DNA from: Knoellia koreensis
Lineage (GTDB): Bacteria; Actinomycetota; Actinomycetes; Actinomycetales; Dermatophilaceae
DNA length: 64,000 nt
Assembly: GCF_013041615.1 (NCBI RefSeq)
Contig: NZ_JABEPQ010000002.1
Location: 372,001 to 436,000 of the forward strand
Direction: 5' to 3'
In this document: positions 7,938 to 15,109 of the stretch, piece by piece
Position numbering within the stretch: the first letter of the stretch is position 1
How the letters are laid out: each line of letters opens with the position of its first letter
Translations under genes and position numbers: made by a program
The notes under the pieces: model-generated
Told to the model about the DNA's origin: nothing
The model's input: the letters and a program-made list of their open reading frames with translations, nothing else
Database searches by the model: none

Positions 7938-8921
7938 CTATCCCGCCTCGTCCTCGGGCACCATGATCCGGTCGGCGGCGCGTTCGGCGCGGGAGGTGAT
8001 GAGGTGGTGCGACCGCGCCCACGCCCACCCGATCGCCGCGAACAGCACGTCCGCGAGGATCGTGAGGAAACGACCGACGACCACGACGGCCGCCGCCGCC
8101 GGCACCGAGATGATCGGGCCGAGCAGGAGAACGAGCAGCCCCTCACGCAAGCCCACCCCGGCCGGCAGCACGACCGTGAACATCGACACCGCCGCCGCCA
8201 GGGCGAACCCCGACATCGTCGCCAGCGCCAGCCGCCCCTGGTCGACACCCTCGGGCGCCAGGGTGCGGGCGAGGATCCAGACGGACACCCCCGAGCAGAA
8301 CCACGACAGGCAGAAGCACACGACCGTGAAGACGACTGCCCGTCCCGAGAGCTGGTGCTCGAGGGGTTCGCGGCGCAAAACCTTGAGCCCCAAGGCAATT
8401 GCTGCGTTGAGCAGCCGCGGCCACAAGACGAGGATGAGCAGCGGCAGCACGAGCAGCAGCGCCCAGCCGGTCGATGCGGTCGACTCGCGGGTGATGAGCA
8501 GCGGCAGCGACGGGAGCCCGACGATGAACCCGCAGACGGCTGCAAGTCCGACGTTGAGCAGCCCGGTGACCGCCGTGCGCCGCCGTGGGATGTGCAGGCG
8601 GGAGGCCATCTCGGCCTGGGCGACGATGGCCCACACCGACCCCGGCACGTACTTGCCGAGCTGGCCGACGAAGAAGATGCCTCCGGCGGGCGCCAGGTGG
8701 ATCGGCGACCCGAGGTCGGCCAGCAGCCTCCGCCAGACGAGGACGGTGAGGATCGGCGGGATGCAGCCGACGAGGGCGGCGAGCGCGATGGTGCCGGGGC
8801 TCATGCGGCGCAGGTCGGCCGAGACCTCGGTCCAGTTCGTGGCGATGGCGTAGGTGACGCCGGCGACCACGAGCACGGCCAGGACGATGCGCAGGATGGC
8901 GACGACGCGCGAACGGTTCAC
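7938..8921 (-). CDS. Flippase-like integral membrane protein (UPF0104 / LPG synthase TM-domain family)
   Basis: 327 residues with about eight membrane helices. The family signatures are the polar loop VWRRLLADLG, then GGIFFVGQLGKYVPGSVWAI (~80-99), and PAGVGLREGLLVLLLGP (~255-271). The fold is that of the membrane domain of MprF and of AglD-like proteins, which translocate or modify lipids. The gene sits between a GT4 fusion and a methyltransferase in one operon. A role in moving a glycolipid intermediate across the membrane is plausible but not shown. It ends in a charged cytoplasmic tail. Confidence 0.82.
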   Translation of the reverse strand: MNRSRVVAILRIVLAVLVVAGVTYAIATNWTEVSADLRRMSPGTIALAALVGCIPPILTVLVWRRLLADLGSPIHLAPAGGIFFVGQLGKYVPGSVWAIVAQAEMASRLHIPRRRTAVTGLLNVGLAAVCGFIVGLPSLPLLITRESTASTGWALLLVLPLLILVLWPRLLNAAIALGLKVLRREPLEHQLSGRAVVFTVVCFCLSWFCSGVSVWILARTLAPEGVDQGRLALATMSGFALAAAVSMFTVVLPAGVGLREGLLVLLLGPIISVPAAAAVVVVGRFLTILADVLFAAIGWAWARSHHLITSRAERAADRIMVPEDEAG

Positions 8922-10898
8922 TCAGCGCCTCCGCAGGGTCAGTCGCAGGAGCCCGTATGCCGCGTCGGTGCGCCGGGAGGCGCCCCCCGCCTGGCGCATC
9001 CGGCCGGTGATGTCGCCGTCGAGGTCGCCGACGAGGACGAAGCCGAGGTCGTGCGACCGGGCGAGGACGCCGCGCACCTCAGCCGGGCCGAGTGCGCCTT
9101 CAGCCCCGGCGTGGCCGATGGGCAGGGTGACGCAGAGCAGGCCACCGGACCGAAGGGCCCAGGACGCCTGGCTCATCGCCTCGTCGATGTCGTCGGCGTC
9201 GCAGCCGCCGGGGTGGATGCGGACGATGACGTCGAGCGAGGCGGTGTCGACGTCGAGCACCTCGACGCTCGACCGGTGACCGGTCAGCTCGAGCTCGACC
9301 GGGGCGAAGCCGATCGCCCGGGCCCACCGCGACAACGGCGAGCGGCTGCCGCTCTCGTCGACGATGACGGCGCTGCGGCGGCCGTCGTCGCGGACGCGGA
9401 CGATCGCCGCGAGGGTACCGAGCGCAGCCCATGCCGAGATGCCGTCGGTGCAGCGTGGCAGGCCGAGCTGGCGGGCGAACGACTTCGCCTCGTCGGCATC
9501 GGCGGCGTCGGCGAGGATGTCGGACGGCCGGATCCACTCGGGCAGGTCGGTGGGTCGCAGCTCGACCTCGGGTCGGGAGATCGCAACCACTTGTCGCGCA
9601 ACGGATCCCGCGCGGTGACGCAGGTTGCCCACGAGCCCGCGGGGCTGGTCGTCGCCGCCGTCACCCGAGCCGCCACCGGCATCCGGCTCCGGCTCGACGG
9701 CCGGCTCCACCGCGGCGAGCGCCTCGAGGGCGCCGACGTACCTCGCCCACGGCCCCGACAGGTCGGGAGCGCGGACCGCGGCCCTCAGCTGCGCGGCATA
9801 CCCGGGCTCGGCGAGGCGACGCAACGCGGCGACGAGCGCGTCCTTGTCGTTCGGGGGCACGAGGAGCCCGTCGACGCCGTCGCGCACCTGGCTGCCGAAG
9901 GTGCCCACGTCGGAGGCCAGCACCGGCAGGCCGTGCTGCTGGCCGAGGAGGGCGTTCTGCGAGGCGGTGGCGTGCCGGTAGGTCAGGGCGAGGACGTCGT
10001 GGGTGGCCAACAACGGCGCCAGTCGGTCGGCGGGGACATAGCCGCCGTGGACCTCGACGCGGCCACGCAGCCGGGGGTCGCGGGACAGGGCGCGGACGCG
10101 TTCGCCGCTCGAACCCCACATCTCCCCCGCCACGGTGAGTGTCGGGCCGGGCACCTGGGCGAGGGCCTCCATGAGCAGGTCGACGCCCTTGTAGTCGCGC
10201 ACCATGCCCAGCGCGAGCAGGCGCGCGGGCCCGTCGTACGGCGGTCGCTCGACCGGCGGGCCACCGGGCAGGTGGGGCGGCAGGTCGGTGACCGACACGC
10301 GCGGTGCGTGCAGCTCGTAGGCGAGCCGGGCCTGCTCGTCGCTGTGGACCAGGACCGTGTCGACGCGCTCGAAGAACTGCTGCATCAGCTCGCGGTCGCC
10401 GACGTGGGTCTCGTGCGGCAGGACGTTGTGGGCGATGACCACGCTGCGCGGGCGACCGGTGTCGGCGGCGTGCGGTTTGGTCACCTTGCGCCCTGCCCCG
10501 GCGGCCCGTAGGAGCGCGAGGTGGGCGGGCACCATGGCCGGGATGACGTGGACGACGACGATGGCGTCGAAGCCGCGCAGACGCCGGCCGGTGCGGACCC
10601 AGGTGTCGGGGCGCGCCCACGACAGCGCGCGGACGGTGCGGGGGAACGGCTCCACGTCCGGGGCCCCGCCGGGGACGGCCTGCTCCCCGGGGTAGAGCTT
10701 GGACGGGTAGAGGTGCGACCAGGACACCAGCGTCACGTCGTGCCCGGCCGCCGCCAGCTCGTGGGCGAGGGTCGTCGTGTGGGCCGCGACGCCGCCCTTG
10801 TAGGGGTGCGTCGGACCGACGACCGCAACCTTGAGCGCGGCGCTGTCCGACGATGGCGTGGTCGCTGCGGAGCCCAGCCGCGCAGGGGCGCCCGTCAT
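8922..10898 (-). CDS. GT4 glycosyltransferase fused to a degenerate methyltransferase-like C-terminal domain
   Basis: About 658 residues from the ATG at 10898; a GTG at 10916 would add six residues. Residues ~20-390 are a GT-B family 4 glycosyltransferase: N-terminal loop PTHPYKGGVAAHT, the C-terminal half opening LLALGMVRDYKGVDLLMEAL, and the donor-site region NALLGQQHGLPVLASDVG. After a Gly/Asp/Glu-rich linker (~400-420), residues ~430-658 look like a Rossmann methyltransferase (SAVIVDESGSRSPL, VIVRIHPGG, ALRSGGLLCVTLPIG) but without a clear SAM motif I. It may be an inactive or divergent domain. The gene lies between the GT2 and the flippase-like gene of the same operon. Confidence 0.8.
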   Translation of the reverse strand: MTGAPARLGSAATTPSSDSAALKVAVVGPTHPYKGGVAAHTTTLAHELAAAGHDVTLVSWSHLYPSKLYPGEQAVPGGAPDVEPFPRTVRALSWARPDTWVRTGRRLRGFDAIVVVHVIPAMVPAHLALLRAAGAGRKVTKPHAADTGRPRSVVIAHNVLPHETHVGDRELMQQFFERVDTVLVHSDEQARLAYELHAPRVSVTDLPPHLPGGPPVERPPYDGPARLLALGMVRDYKGVDLLMEALAQVPGPTLTVAGEMWGSSGERVRALSRDPRLRGRVEVHGGYVPADRLAPLLATHDVLALTYRHATASQNALLGQQHGLPVLASDVGTFGSQVRDGVDGLLVPPNDKDALVAALRRLAEPGYAAQLRAAVRAPDLSGPWARYVGALEALAAVEPAVEPEPDAGGGSGDGGDDQPRGLVGNLRHRAGSVARQVVAISRPEVELRPTDLPEWIRPSDILADAADADEAKSFARQLGLPRCTDGISAWAALGTLAAIVRVRDDGRRSAVIVDESGSRSPLSRWARAIGFAPVELELTGHRSSVEVLDVDTASLDVIVRIHPGGCDADDIDEAMSQASWALRSGGLLCVTLPIGHAGAEGALGPAEVRGVLARSHDLGFVLVGDLDGDITGRMRQAGGASRRTDAAYGLLRLTLRRR

Positions 10899-10947
10899 CG
10901 CCGCCCCCGACCACACGGCATACCGGCCCCCTCGCGCCCGCCCTCGC

Positions 10948-12075
10948 TCACACGCCCGTCCGCGATCTCACGACGAGGTCGGACAGCAGCGCGAGCGACC
11001 CGATCATGATGCCGCTGACGATGAGCAGCACCGTCGACGCCGGGAAGTAGAACGGGTGCCGCACCATGTCGACGATCGCCTTGACGACGCCGATCACGAT
11101 GAGCCACAACGCCGGTGGCATGAGCACCTTGAGCGGGTCGAAGTACATCACCATGCGCAGCACCTGAAGGATGTAGCGGTAGGCGTCGCGGACGAAGTGG
11201 AACTTGGAGACGCCCGCGCGCTTGGCGTAGGTCGTGGGGACGTACTTGATGTCGTGCTGGTTGGACAGGAACGCCAGCGTGATCGTCGTGACGCAGCTGA
11301 ATCCCGGTGGCAGCAAACGAAGATAGGGCAGCGAGACCTCGCGGCGGAACGCGCGCAGCCCGCTGTTGAGGTCGGGGATGGTCTGGTTGCTGAGCTTCTC
11401 GGCGATCTTGCGGATCAGCCACTTCGCGGGGACGCGGGCCCACTTGTGCGTGCCCTCCTCGGTGGTGCGGGCGCCGACGACCTGGTCGTAGCTCGGGTCG
11501 TCGCGCAGGATCCGCACGAGGTCGGGGATCTTCTCGTTCTCGTAGGTCATGTCGGCGTCGGTCCACACCACGATCTCGCCGAGAGCCTGCTGGGTGCCGA
11601 TGCGCCGGGCGGTGCCGGAGCCGCCGTTGCGCCGGAACGGCATGACGCGGATGTTCGCGTAGTCGCGGGCCGCCTGCTGGAGCACCTCGAGGGTATTGTC
11701 GGTGGAGGCGTCGTCGATGCACAGCAGCTCGTAGGTGAACTCGCTGGCGTTCATCGCCGCGGTGATGCGGTCGATCTCCTGGAGCACGTGCTCGCCCTCG
11801 TTGTAACAGGGCAGCACGATCGTGACGTAGGGACGCGTGGGGGCCTCGCCCGGCTGGCCGGACTGGTGCGCCGCGGGGACGGGCGCCGGCAGGTATGCCG
11901 CGTCGGCCGGGTGGGCCTGCACGGGCACCGTGGGTGCCGCGGCGCCGTGGGTCGGGCCGGGTGCGGCACCGCTGGTCGCCGGCTGGGCGGCGGCAGGCGC
12001 GCCAGCGGCATACCCGGTCGTCTGGGGCGGGTCCGCGGGACTCGGCTGCGGCACGATCTGCGTGGGCTCACTCAT
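10948..12075 (-). CDS. GT2 polyprenyl-phosphate-sugar synthase-like glycosyltransferase
   Basis: 375 residues. An ~80-residue Ala/Pro-rich, probably disordered N-terminus precedes a GT2 domain: VTIVLPCYNEGEHVL (~84-98), LLCIDDASTDNT and the metal motif VVWTDADMTYENEK. The region NSGLRAFRREV is typical of dolichol/polyprenyl-phosphate sugar transferases. Two membrane helices near the end (~310-330 and ~340-365) anchor it. It would transfer a sugar from a nucleotide donor to undecaprenyl or decaprenyl phosphate at the inner face. It is the first gene of the minus-strand operon running to 7062. A -10 box on the minus strand (TAGGCT at 12085-12090) lies nine bases before the ATG. Confidence 0.88.
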   Translation of the reverse strand: MSEPTQIVPQPSPADPPQTTGYAAGAPAAAQPATSGAAPGPTHGAAAPTVPVQAHPADAAYLPAPVPAAHQSGQPGEAPTRPYVTIVLPCYNEGEHVLQEIDRITAAMNASEFTYELLCIDDASTDNTLEVLQQAARDYANIRVMPFRRNGGSGTARRIGTQQALGEIVVWTDADMTYENEKIPDLVRILRDDPSYDQVVGARTTEEGTHKWARVPAKWLIRKIAEKLSNQTIPDLNSGLRAFRREVSLPYLRLLPPGFSCVTTITLAFLSNQHDIKYVPTTYAKRAGVSKFHFVRDAYRYILQVLRMVMYFDPLKVLMPPALWLIVIGVVKAIVDMVRHPFYFPASTVLLIVSGIMIGSLALLSDLVVRSRTGV

Positions 12076-12084
12076 CTCGCGGCG

Positions 12085-12090
12085 AGCCTA
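12085..12090 (-). promoter_or_regulatory. -10 box (TAGGCT) of the GT2-led operon
   Basis: On the minus strand TAGGCT ends nine bases before the ATG at 12075. This predicts a transcript with at most two or three leader bases. Confidence 0.4.
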
Positions 12091-12130
12091 CCTGCGCTGC
12101 GCTCCCCGCTCTCCCACCCCACGCACTTGC

Positions 12131-12182
12131 GAGTCTTCGGAACAATTCCTCCCTTGGAGCGTAGGCATTCTTCCGAAGACTC
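12131..12182. repeat. 52-bp palindromic element, copy 1
   Basis: Perfect 12-bp arms GAGTCTTCGGAA (12131-12142) and TTCCGAAGACTC (12171-12182) enclose a 28-base loop. The right arm overlaps the stop codon (12181-12183) of the DUF559-type gene. A second copy with the same arm and loop lengths and a partly conserved loop lies at 13241-13292, on the other side of that gene. The two are direct repeats 1110 bp apart. Confidence 0.85.
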
Positions 12183-13176
12183 AGGGGTCGGGGGTTCGGA
12201 TCATGCAGCCGGGACGGCGGCAGGCCCTCGGCGTGCCGGTCCAGCCCCGTGAGCGCAGGATCGCGGCGACGTCGTATGCCGTCTGGCAGGGCGTGATCGC
12301 CACGTCGGCGAAGAAGACGCGCGTGGTGACCCGGTCCTGGCCCAGCTGGCTCCGGTCGCGACGGCCGTCCCGGACCCGGTCCCGCCAGGTCTCGTGCCCG
12401 AGGCGACCATCCACCTCGAGGACCAACCGGTACCTGTCGTAGCGGTTGTCGTGGCGTTGGTTGCCGTCCGGCCCGACGGCCCGCGCCTGGCGAACTGCCC
12501 GCGGCAGTCCATGGGCCCGCTCGACATCGCGGATGTAGAGGACCTCGGCGCCGCTCTCGGCGCCCTCCTCCACGTCGGCGAGGGCGACCTTGAGCAGCTT
12601 GGAGTAGCGGTGGCCGCCGCGGTCGACGATCTCCTGGCGGAGCTGTCGTCCCGTGACCATCTCCTTCTGCACCGCCCGGGCGACAAGGGAGAGGGCGTCG
12701 AGCGGGGTTCCGTGGGTCGCCACGTCGAGGACCGACGCGACCACGGTGGTCCGGAAGGGGTCGCCGGTGGGGTCGATCACGGAGGCGAACCGCGACACCC
12801 GCCGCACGCGGACACCGTCGACCGGGGCCACGCGCCGCGTCTCCGGCACGACCACCTCGACCACCTGCGGCTCGGACCGCTCGAGCCCCCACAGGTGCAG
12901 GGCGCTGCGCCCGGCCAGCGCTGCGTGGATCGCGGGCACGCCCACTCCCGAGTAGAGGAGCGCGGCCCGCGCCCGGCTGATCCAGTCGGCCCGACCCGGC
13001 TTGGTCAGGTAGACCCCTTCGTGGACCAGCGACCACCGACCGGTCTCCAGCCGCCAGCCGATCACCCGGTCGGTCAGGCCGGCGGCAAGGCACTGGGCGC
13101 GCGTCACCAGGTCGGCCTGCCGGTCGGCATACCGCCGCAGCATGGCCCAGTCGACGTCGGGACGCGCACCACCCAT
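12181..13176 (-). CDS. AbiEi-like N-terminal domain fused to DUF559 (Vsr-like) nuclease domain
   Basis: 331 residues. The N-terminal ~75 residues (LVTRAQCLAAGLTDRVIGWRL ... LVHEGVYLT) match the winged-helix domain seen in AbiEi-type antitoxins. The middle (HAALAGRSALHLWGL, VEVVVPETRRV) continues that family. The C-terminal ~110 residues match DUF559, a PD-(D/E)xK fold related to Vsr: E-x-LYIRDVERAHGLP, YDRYRLVLEVDG, then LGHETWRDRVRDGRRDRSQLG. The acidic residues D (YDRY) and E (LEVDG) that would bind metal are present. No AbiEii-type toxin partner is adjacent. Such solitary proteins are frequent in actinobacteria and lack a known role. The gene is bracketed by two 52-bp palindromes, as a mobile cassette might be. 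Confidence 0.82.
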   Translation of the reverse strand: MGGARPDVDWAMLRRYADRQADLVTRAQCLAAGLTDRVIGWRLETGRWSLVHEGVYLTKPGRADWISRARAALLYSGVGVPAIHAALAGRSALHLWGLERSEPQVVEVVVPETRRVAPVDGVRVRRVSRFASVIDPTGDPFRTTVVASVLDVATHGTPLDALSLVARAVQKEMVTGRQLRQEIVDRGGHRYSKLLKVALADVEEGAESGAEVLYIRDVERAHGLPRAVRQARAVGPDGNQRHDNRYDRYRLVLEVDGRLGHETWRDRVRDGRRDRSQLGQDRVTTRVFFADVAITPCQTAYDVAAILRSRGWTGTPRACRRPGCMIRTPDP

Positions 13177-13240
13177 CTGCCCACTGTGCCGAACCCGCGG
13201 ACCGGCGCTGTGGCGTCATCCACAGGCCCCCCGGATCCGC

Positions 13241-13292
13241 GAGTCTTCGGAAGAATTCCGACGCTGGAACGTAGGTATGTTTCCGAAGACTC
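13241..13292. repeat. 52-bp palindromic element, copy 2
   Basis: Arms 13241-13252 and 13281-13292 are identical to copy 1 and extend by two more paired bases on each side. The 28-base loop keeps AATTCC, TGGA and CGTAGG from copy 1. It lies nine bases from the stop codon of the next minus-strand gene. Confidence 0.85.
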
Positions 13293-13300
13293 GCAGGCGT

Positions 13301-14074
13301 CTAGGGGGACGGGGCGGCTGCGATGACGGCCCGCGCCAGGGCGACGGCCTCGCGCGCATCGTCCTGGGTGAACTGCTGCCGGTCACCACGGCGGTGCGCG
13401 AGGACGCGCAGCGCGAGGCGAGCGTGCTCGGGGAAGCGTTCCGCGGCATACCTCGCCGCCTCGCTCTTGGAGATGAGCCGGTCGGTCGCGAGCAGCGCGT
13501 GCAGGCGCGGCACCCCGAGCGTCGGCCAGGTGACGACGAAGTCGAGCTCCCCCTCGCCGACCCGACCGGCGGCCAGGTGCGACTCCGCGTCCACCACCCA
13601 CGGCAGCCAGTACGTGCGCAGGTTGTCGGCCGTCCACGCGCGCAGCGCCCAGTGGTCGTCGCGCACGACGAGGTGCGGCACGGCGCGCACCGGCACGGCA
13701 TACCGGGCCAGCTCGGCCCACAGCACCGGACTCACCGGTGCGCCCCCGTCACCGGCGTCGAAGTGCCCGTGCATGACATAAGGAGCCACCATGCCGTCGA
13801 CCGCCGGCGCCGCCAGCTGCCGCACGGTGAGATAGAAGACGTCGTATGCCGGGCCGTCGCCGGCCGCGTCGACCTCACCGTGGATGCCGCGCAGCACCTC
13901 GGGGTCGGGCACCGGCGTGCCGAGGACGACGACGGCGTCGATGTCGCTGTCCGGCGGGTGGAAGTCGTTCAGCCCCACCGAGCCGGTGAGGTAGAGGCCG
14001 AGCGCACGCCCGGGCAGGCGCTCATCGAGGAGGGCCAGGTGGCGGGCGGTGATCGCCGCGACGATCGGGTGCAC
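13301..14074 (-). CDS. AadA-like nucleotidyltransferase (aminoglycoside adenylyltransferase fold)
   Basis: About 257 residues from the GTG at 14074; a TTG at 14086 is an alternative start. The N-terminal part has the polymerase-beta type nucleotidyltransferase motif LYLTGSVGLNDFHPPDSDIDAVVVL, that is, G-S then D-x-D. A helical C-terminal domain follows, as in AadA/ANT(9) enzymes (DUF4111 region; TADNLRTYWLPWV, SKSEAARYAAERFP). Family members adenylylate streptomycin or spectinomycin, but chromosomal actinobacterial relatives are diverse and most are untested. No resistance neighbours or mobile-element genes are present. A resistance role should not be assumed. Confidence 0.75.
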   Translation of the reverse strand: MHPIVAAITARHLALLDERLPGRALGLYLTGSVGLNDFHPPDSDIDAVVVLGTPVPDPEVLRGIHGEVDAAGDGPAYDVFYLTVRQLAAPAVDGMVAPYVMHGHFDAGDGGAPVSPVLWAELARYAVPVRAVPHLVVRDDHWALRAWTADNLRTYWLPWVVDAESHLAAGRVGEGELDFVVTWPTLGVPRLHALLATDRLISKSEAARYAAERFPEHARLALRVLAHRRGDRQQFTQDDAREAVALARAVIAAAPSP

Positions 14075-14139
14075 GGGACCAGCCAACCACGCAGTGGCCC
14101 CAATTTCCTCCGGTCGAGGCGGTGTGGAACGGTGGGCAC

Positions 14140-14931
14140 GTGGACACCCAGCAGGTGCTTGAGCTGATGCAACGCGTCGCCGCCGAAGTCATCACTCCTC
14201 GCTTCCGGTCACTCGCTGACGGCGAGGTCATGGAGAAGAACCCCGGCGACCTCGTGACCATCGCCGACCAGGAGGCCGAGGCCATCCTCACGCGCGAGCT
14301 GGCCGCGGCATACCCGGACGCCTTCATCCTCGGCGAGGAGCGCACGGCCACGGACCCGACGGCACTCGACCAGTTCGTCGCGGCCGACCACGCGTTCACG
14401 GTCGACCCGGTCGACGGCACCAAGAACTTCGTCCACGGCTCGCCCGACCACGCCGTGATGGTCAGTGAGGTGCGCGGCGGCGAGACCGTGCGCGGCTGGA
14501 TCTGGCAGCCCGAGCACGAGGTGGCGTGGGTGGCCGAGAAGGGCGCGGGCGTCTTCCGAAACGGCGCGCAGGTCACGCGTGAGCCGGTCGCGGATGGCGT
14601 TGCGCCGCAAGGGGTCACGTCGATCTGGCCGCTGCGCGGGCACAGCCTCGGCGACCTGCCCCCGCTCACCGGGTCGTGGGTGTGCTGCGGTGTCGACTAC
14701 CCGCGGCTCATCGAGGGCGCGACCGACTACATCCTCTACGCGCGCAACAGCCCGTGGGACCACTCCCCCGGCACGCTCATGGTGCGCGAGGCCGGCGGCG
14801 TGGCCGGGCACCCGGACGGGACGCCCTACGCACCGACCGGCCTGACGCCCGGCATCATCGTGGCCGCCGACAAGGGCACGTATGCCGCGGTGCGTCGCCT
14901 CGCAGCCGACGCCTTCGCCCGCCGCGACTGA
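14140..14931 (+). CDS. Inositol monophosphatase family phosphatase (HisN/IMPase type)
   Basis: About 263 residues from the GTG at 14140, which has GGTGGG just upstream; a GTG at 14122 is the other candidate. Metal-binding motifs are complete: GEE (64-66), DPVDGTKNF (89-97) and WDHSPGTLMVREAGG near residues 210-225. Family enzymes remove phosphate from inositol-1-phosphate, histidinol phosphate or related sugars, using magnesium. Histidinol phosphatase or inositol phosphatase are the likeliest roles. The neighbours give no clue, though inositol lipids are normal in actinobacteria. A hairpin with 9-bp arms follows the stop. Confidence 0.85.
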   Translation: MDTQQVLELMQRVAAEVITPRFRSLADGEVMEKNPGDLVTIADQEAEAILTRELAAAYPDAFILGEERTATDPTALDQFVAADHAFTVDPVDGTKNFVHGSPDHAVMVSEVRGGETVRGWIWQPEHEVAWVAEKGAGVFRNGAQVTREPVADGVAPQGVTSIWPLRGHSLGDLPPLTGSWVCCGVDYPRLIEGATDYILYARNSPWDHSPGTLMVREAGGVAGHPDGTPYAPTGLTPGIIVAADKGTYAAVRRLAADAFARRD

Positions 14932-14954
14932 GCCCCGCCGCGCACGCCGCGACG

Positions 14955-14984
14955 GCCGCGTTCGGCGGCGCCGCGGAACGCGGC
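14955..14984 (+). terminator. Hairpin after the IMPase-family gene
   Basis: Arms GCCGCGTTC (14955-14963) and GAACGCGGC (14976-14984) pair perfectly around a GC-rich 12-base centre. There is no T-run. Confidence 0.5.
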
Positions 14985-15051
14985 GTGAACGACACCGGAA
15001 CAACGCAGGAGGCCCTGCCGGGTTTCCTCCCGCAAGGGGGATCTGCGGGGC

Positions 15052-15102
15052 TATGCTCCGCTTGCGCCGGTCACGCCCGACCCGCGCCACGTCGGGAGGG
15101 GA
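15052..15102 (+). promoter_or_regulatory. -10 box and strong ribosome site for the CWB2 protein
   Basis: TATGCT at 15052-15057 fits a -10 element. GGGAGGGGA at 15094-15102 is a strong ribosome-binding site eight bases before the ATG at 15110, and fixes that start over codons further upstream in the frame. Confidence 0.45.
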
Positions 15103-15109
15103 TCTGTTC

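Noticed and set aside
12181-14074. A complete type IV AbiE toxin-antitoxin pair
   Set aside because: The adjacent nucleotidyltransferase resembles AadA, not an AbiEii toxin, and the AbiEi-like protein carries a DUF559 nuclease domain. The two genes are separated by 124 bases and a palindrome.
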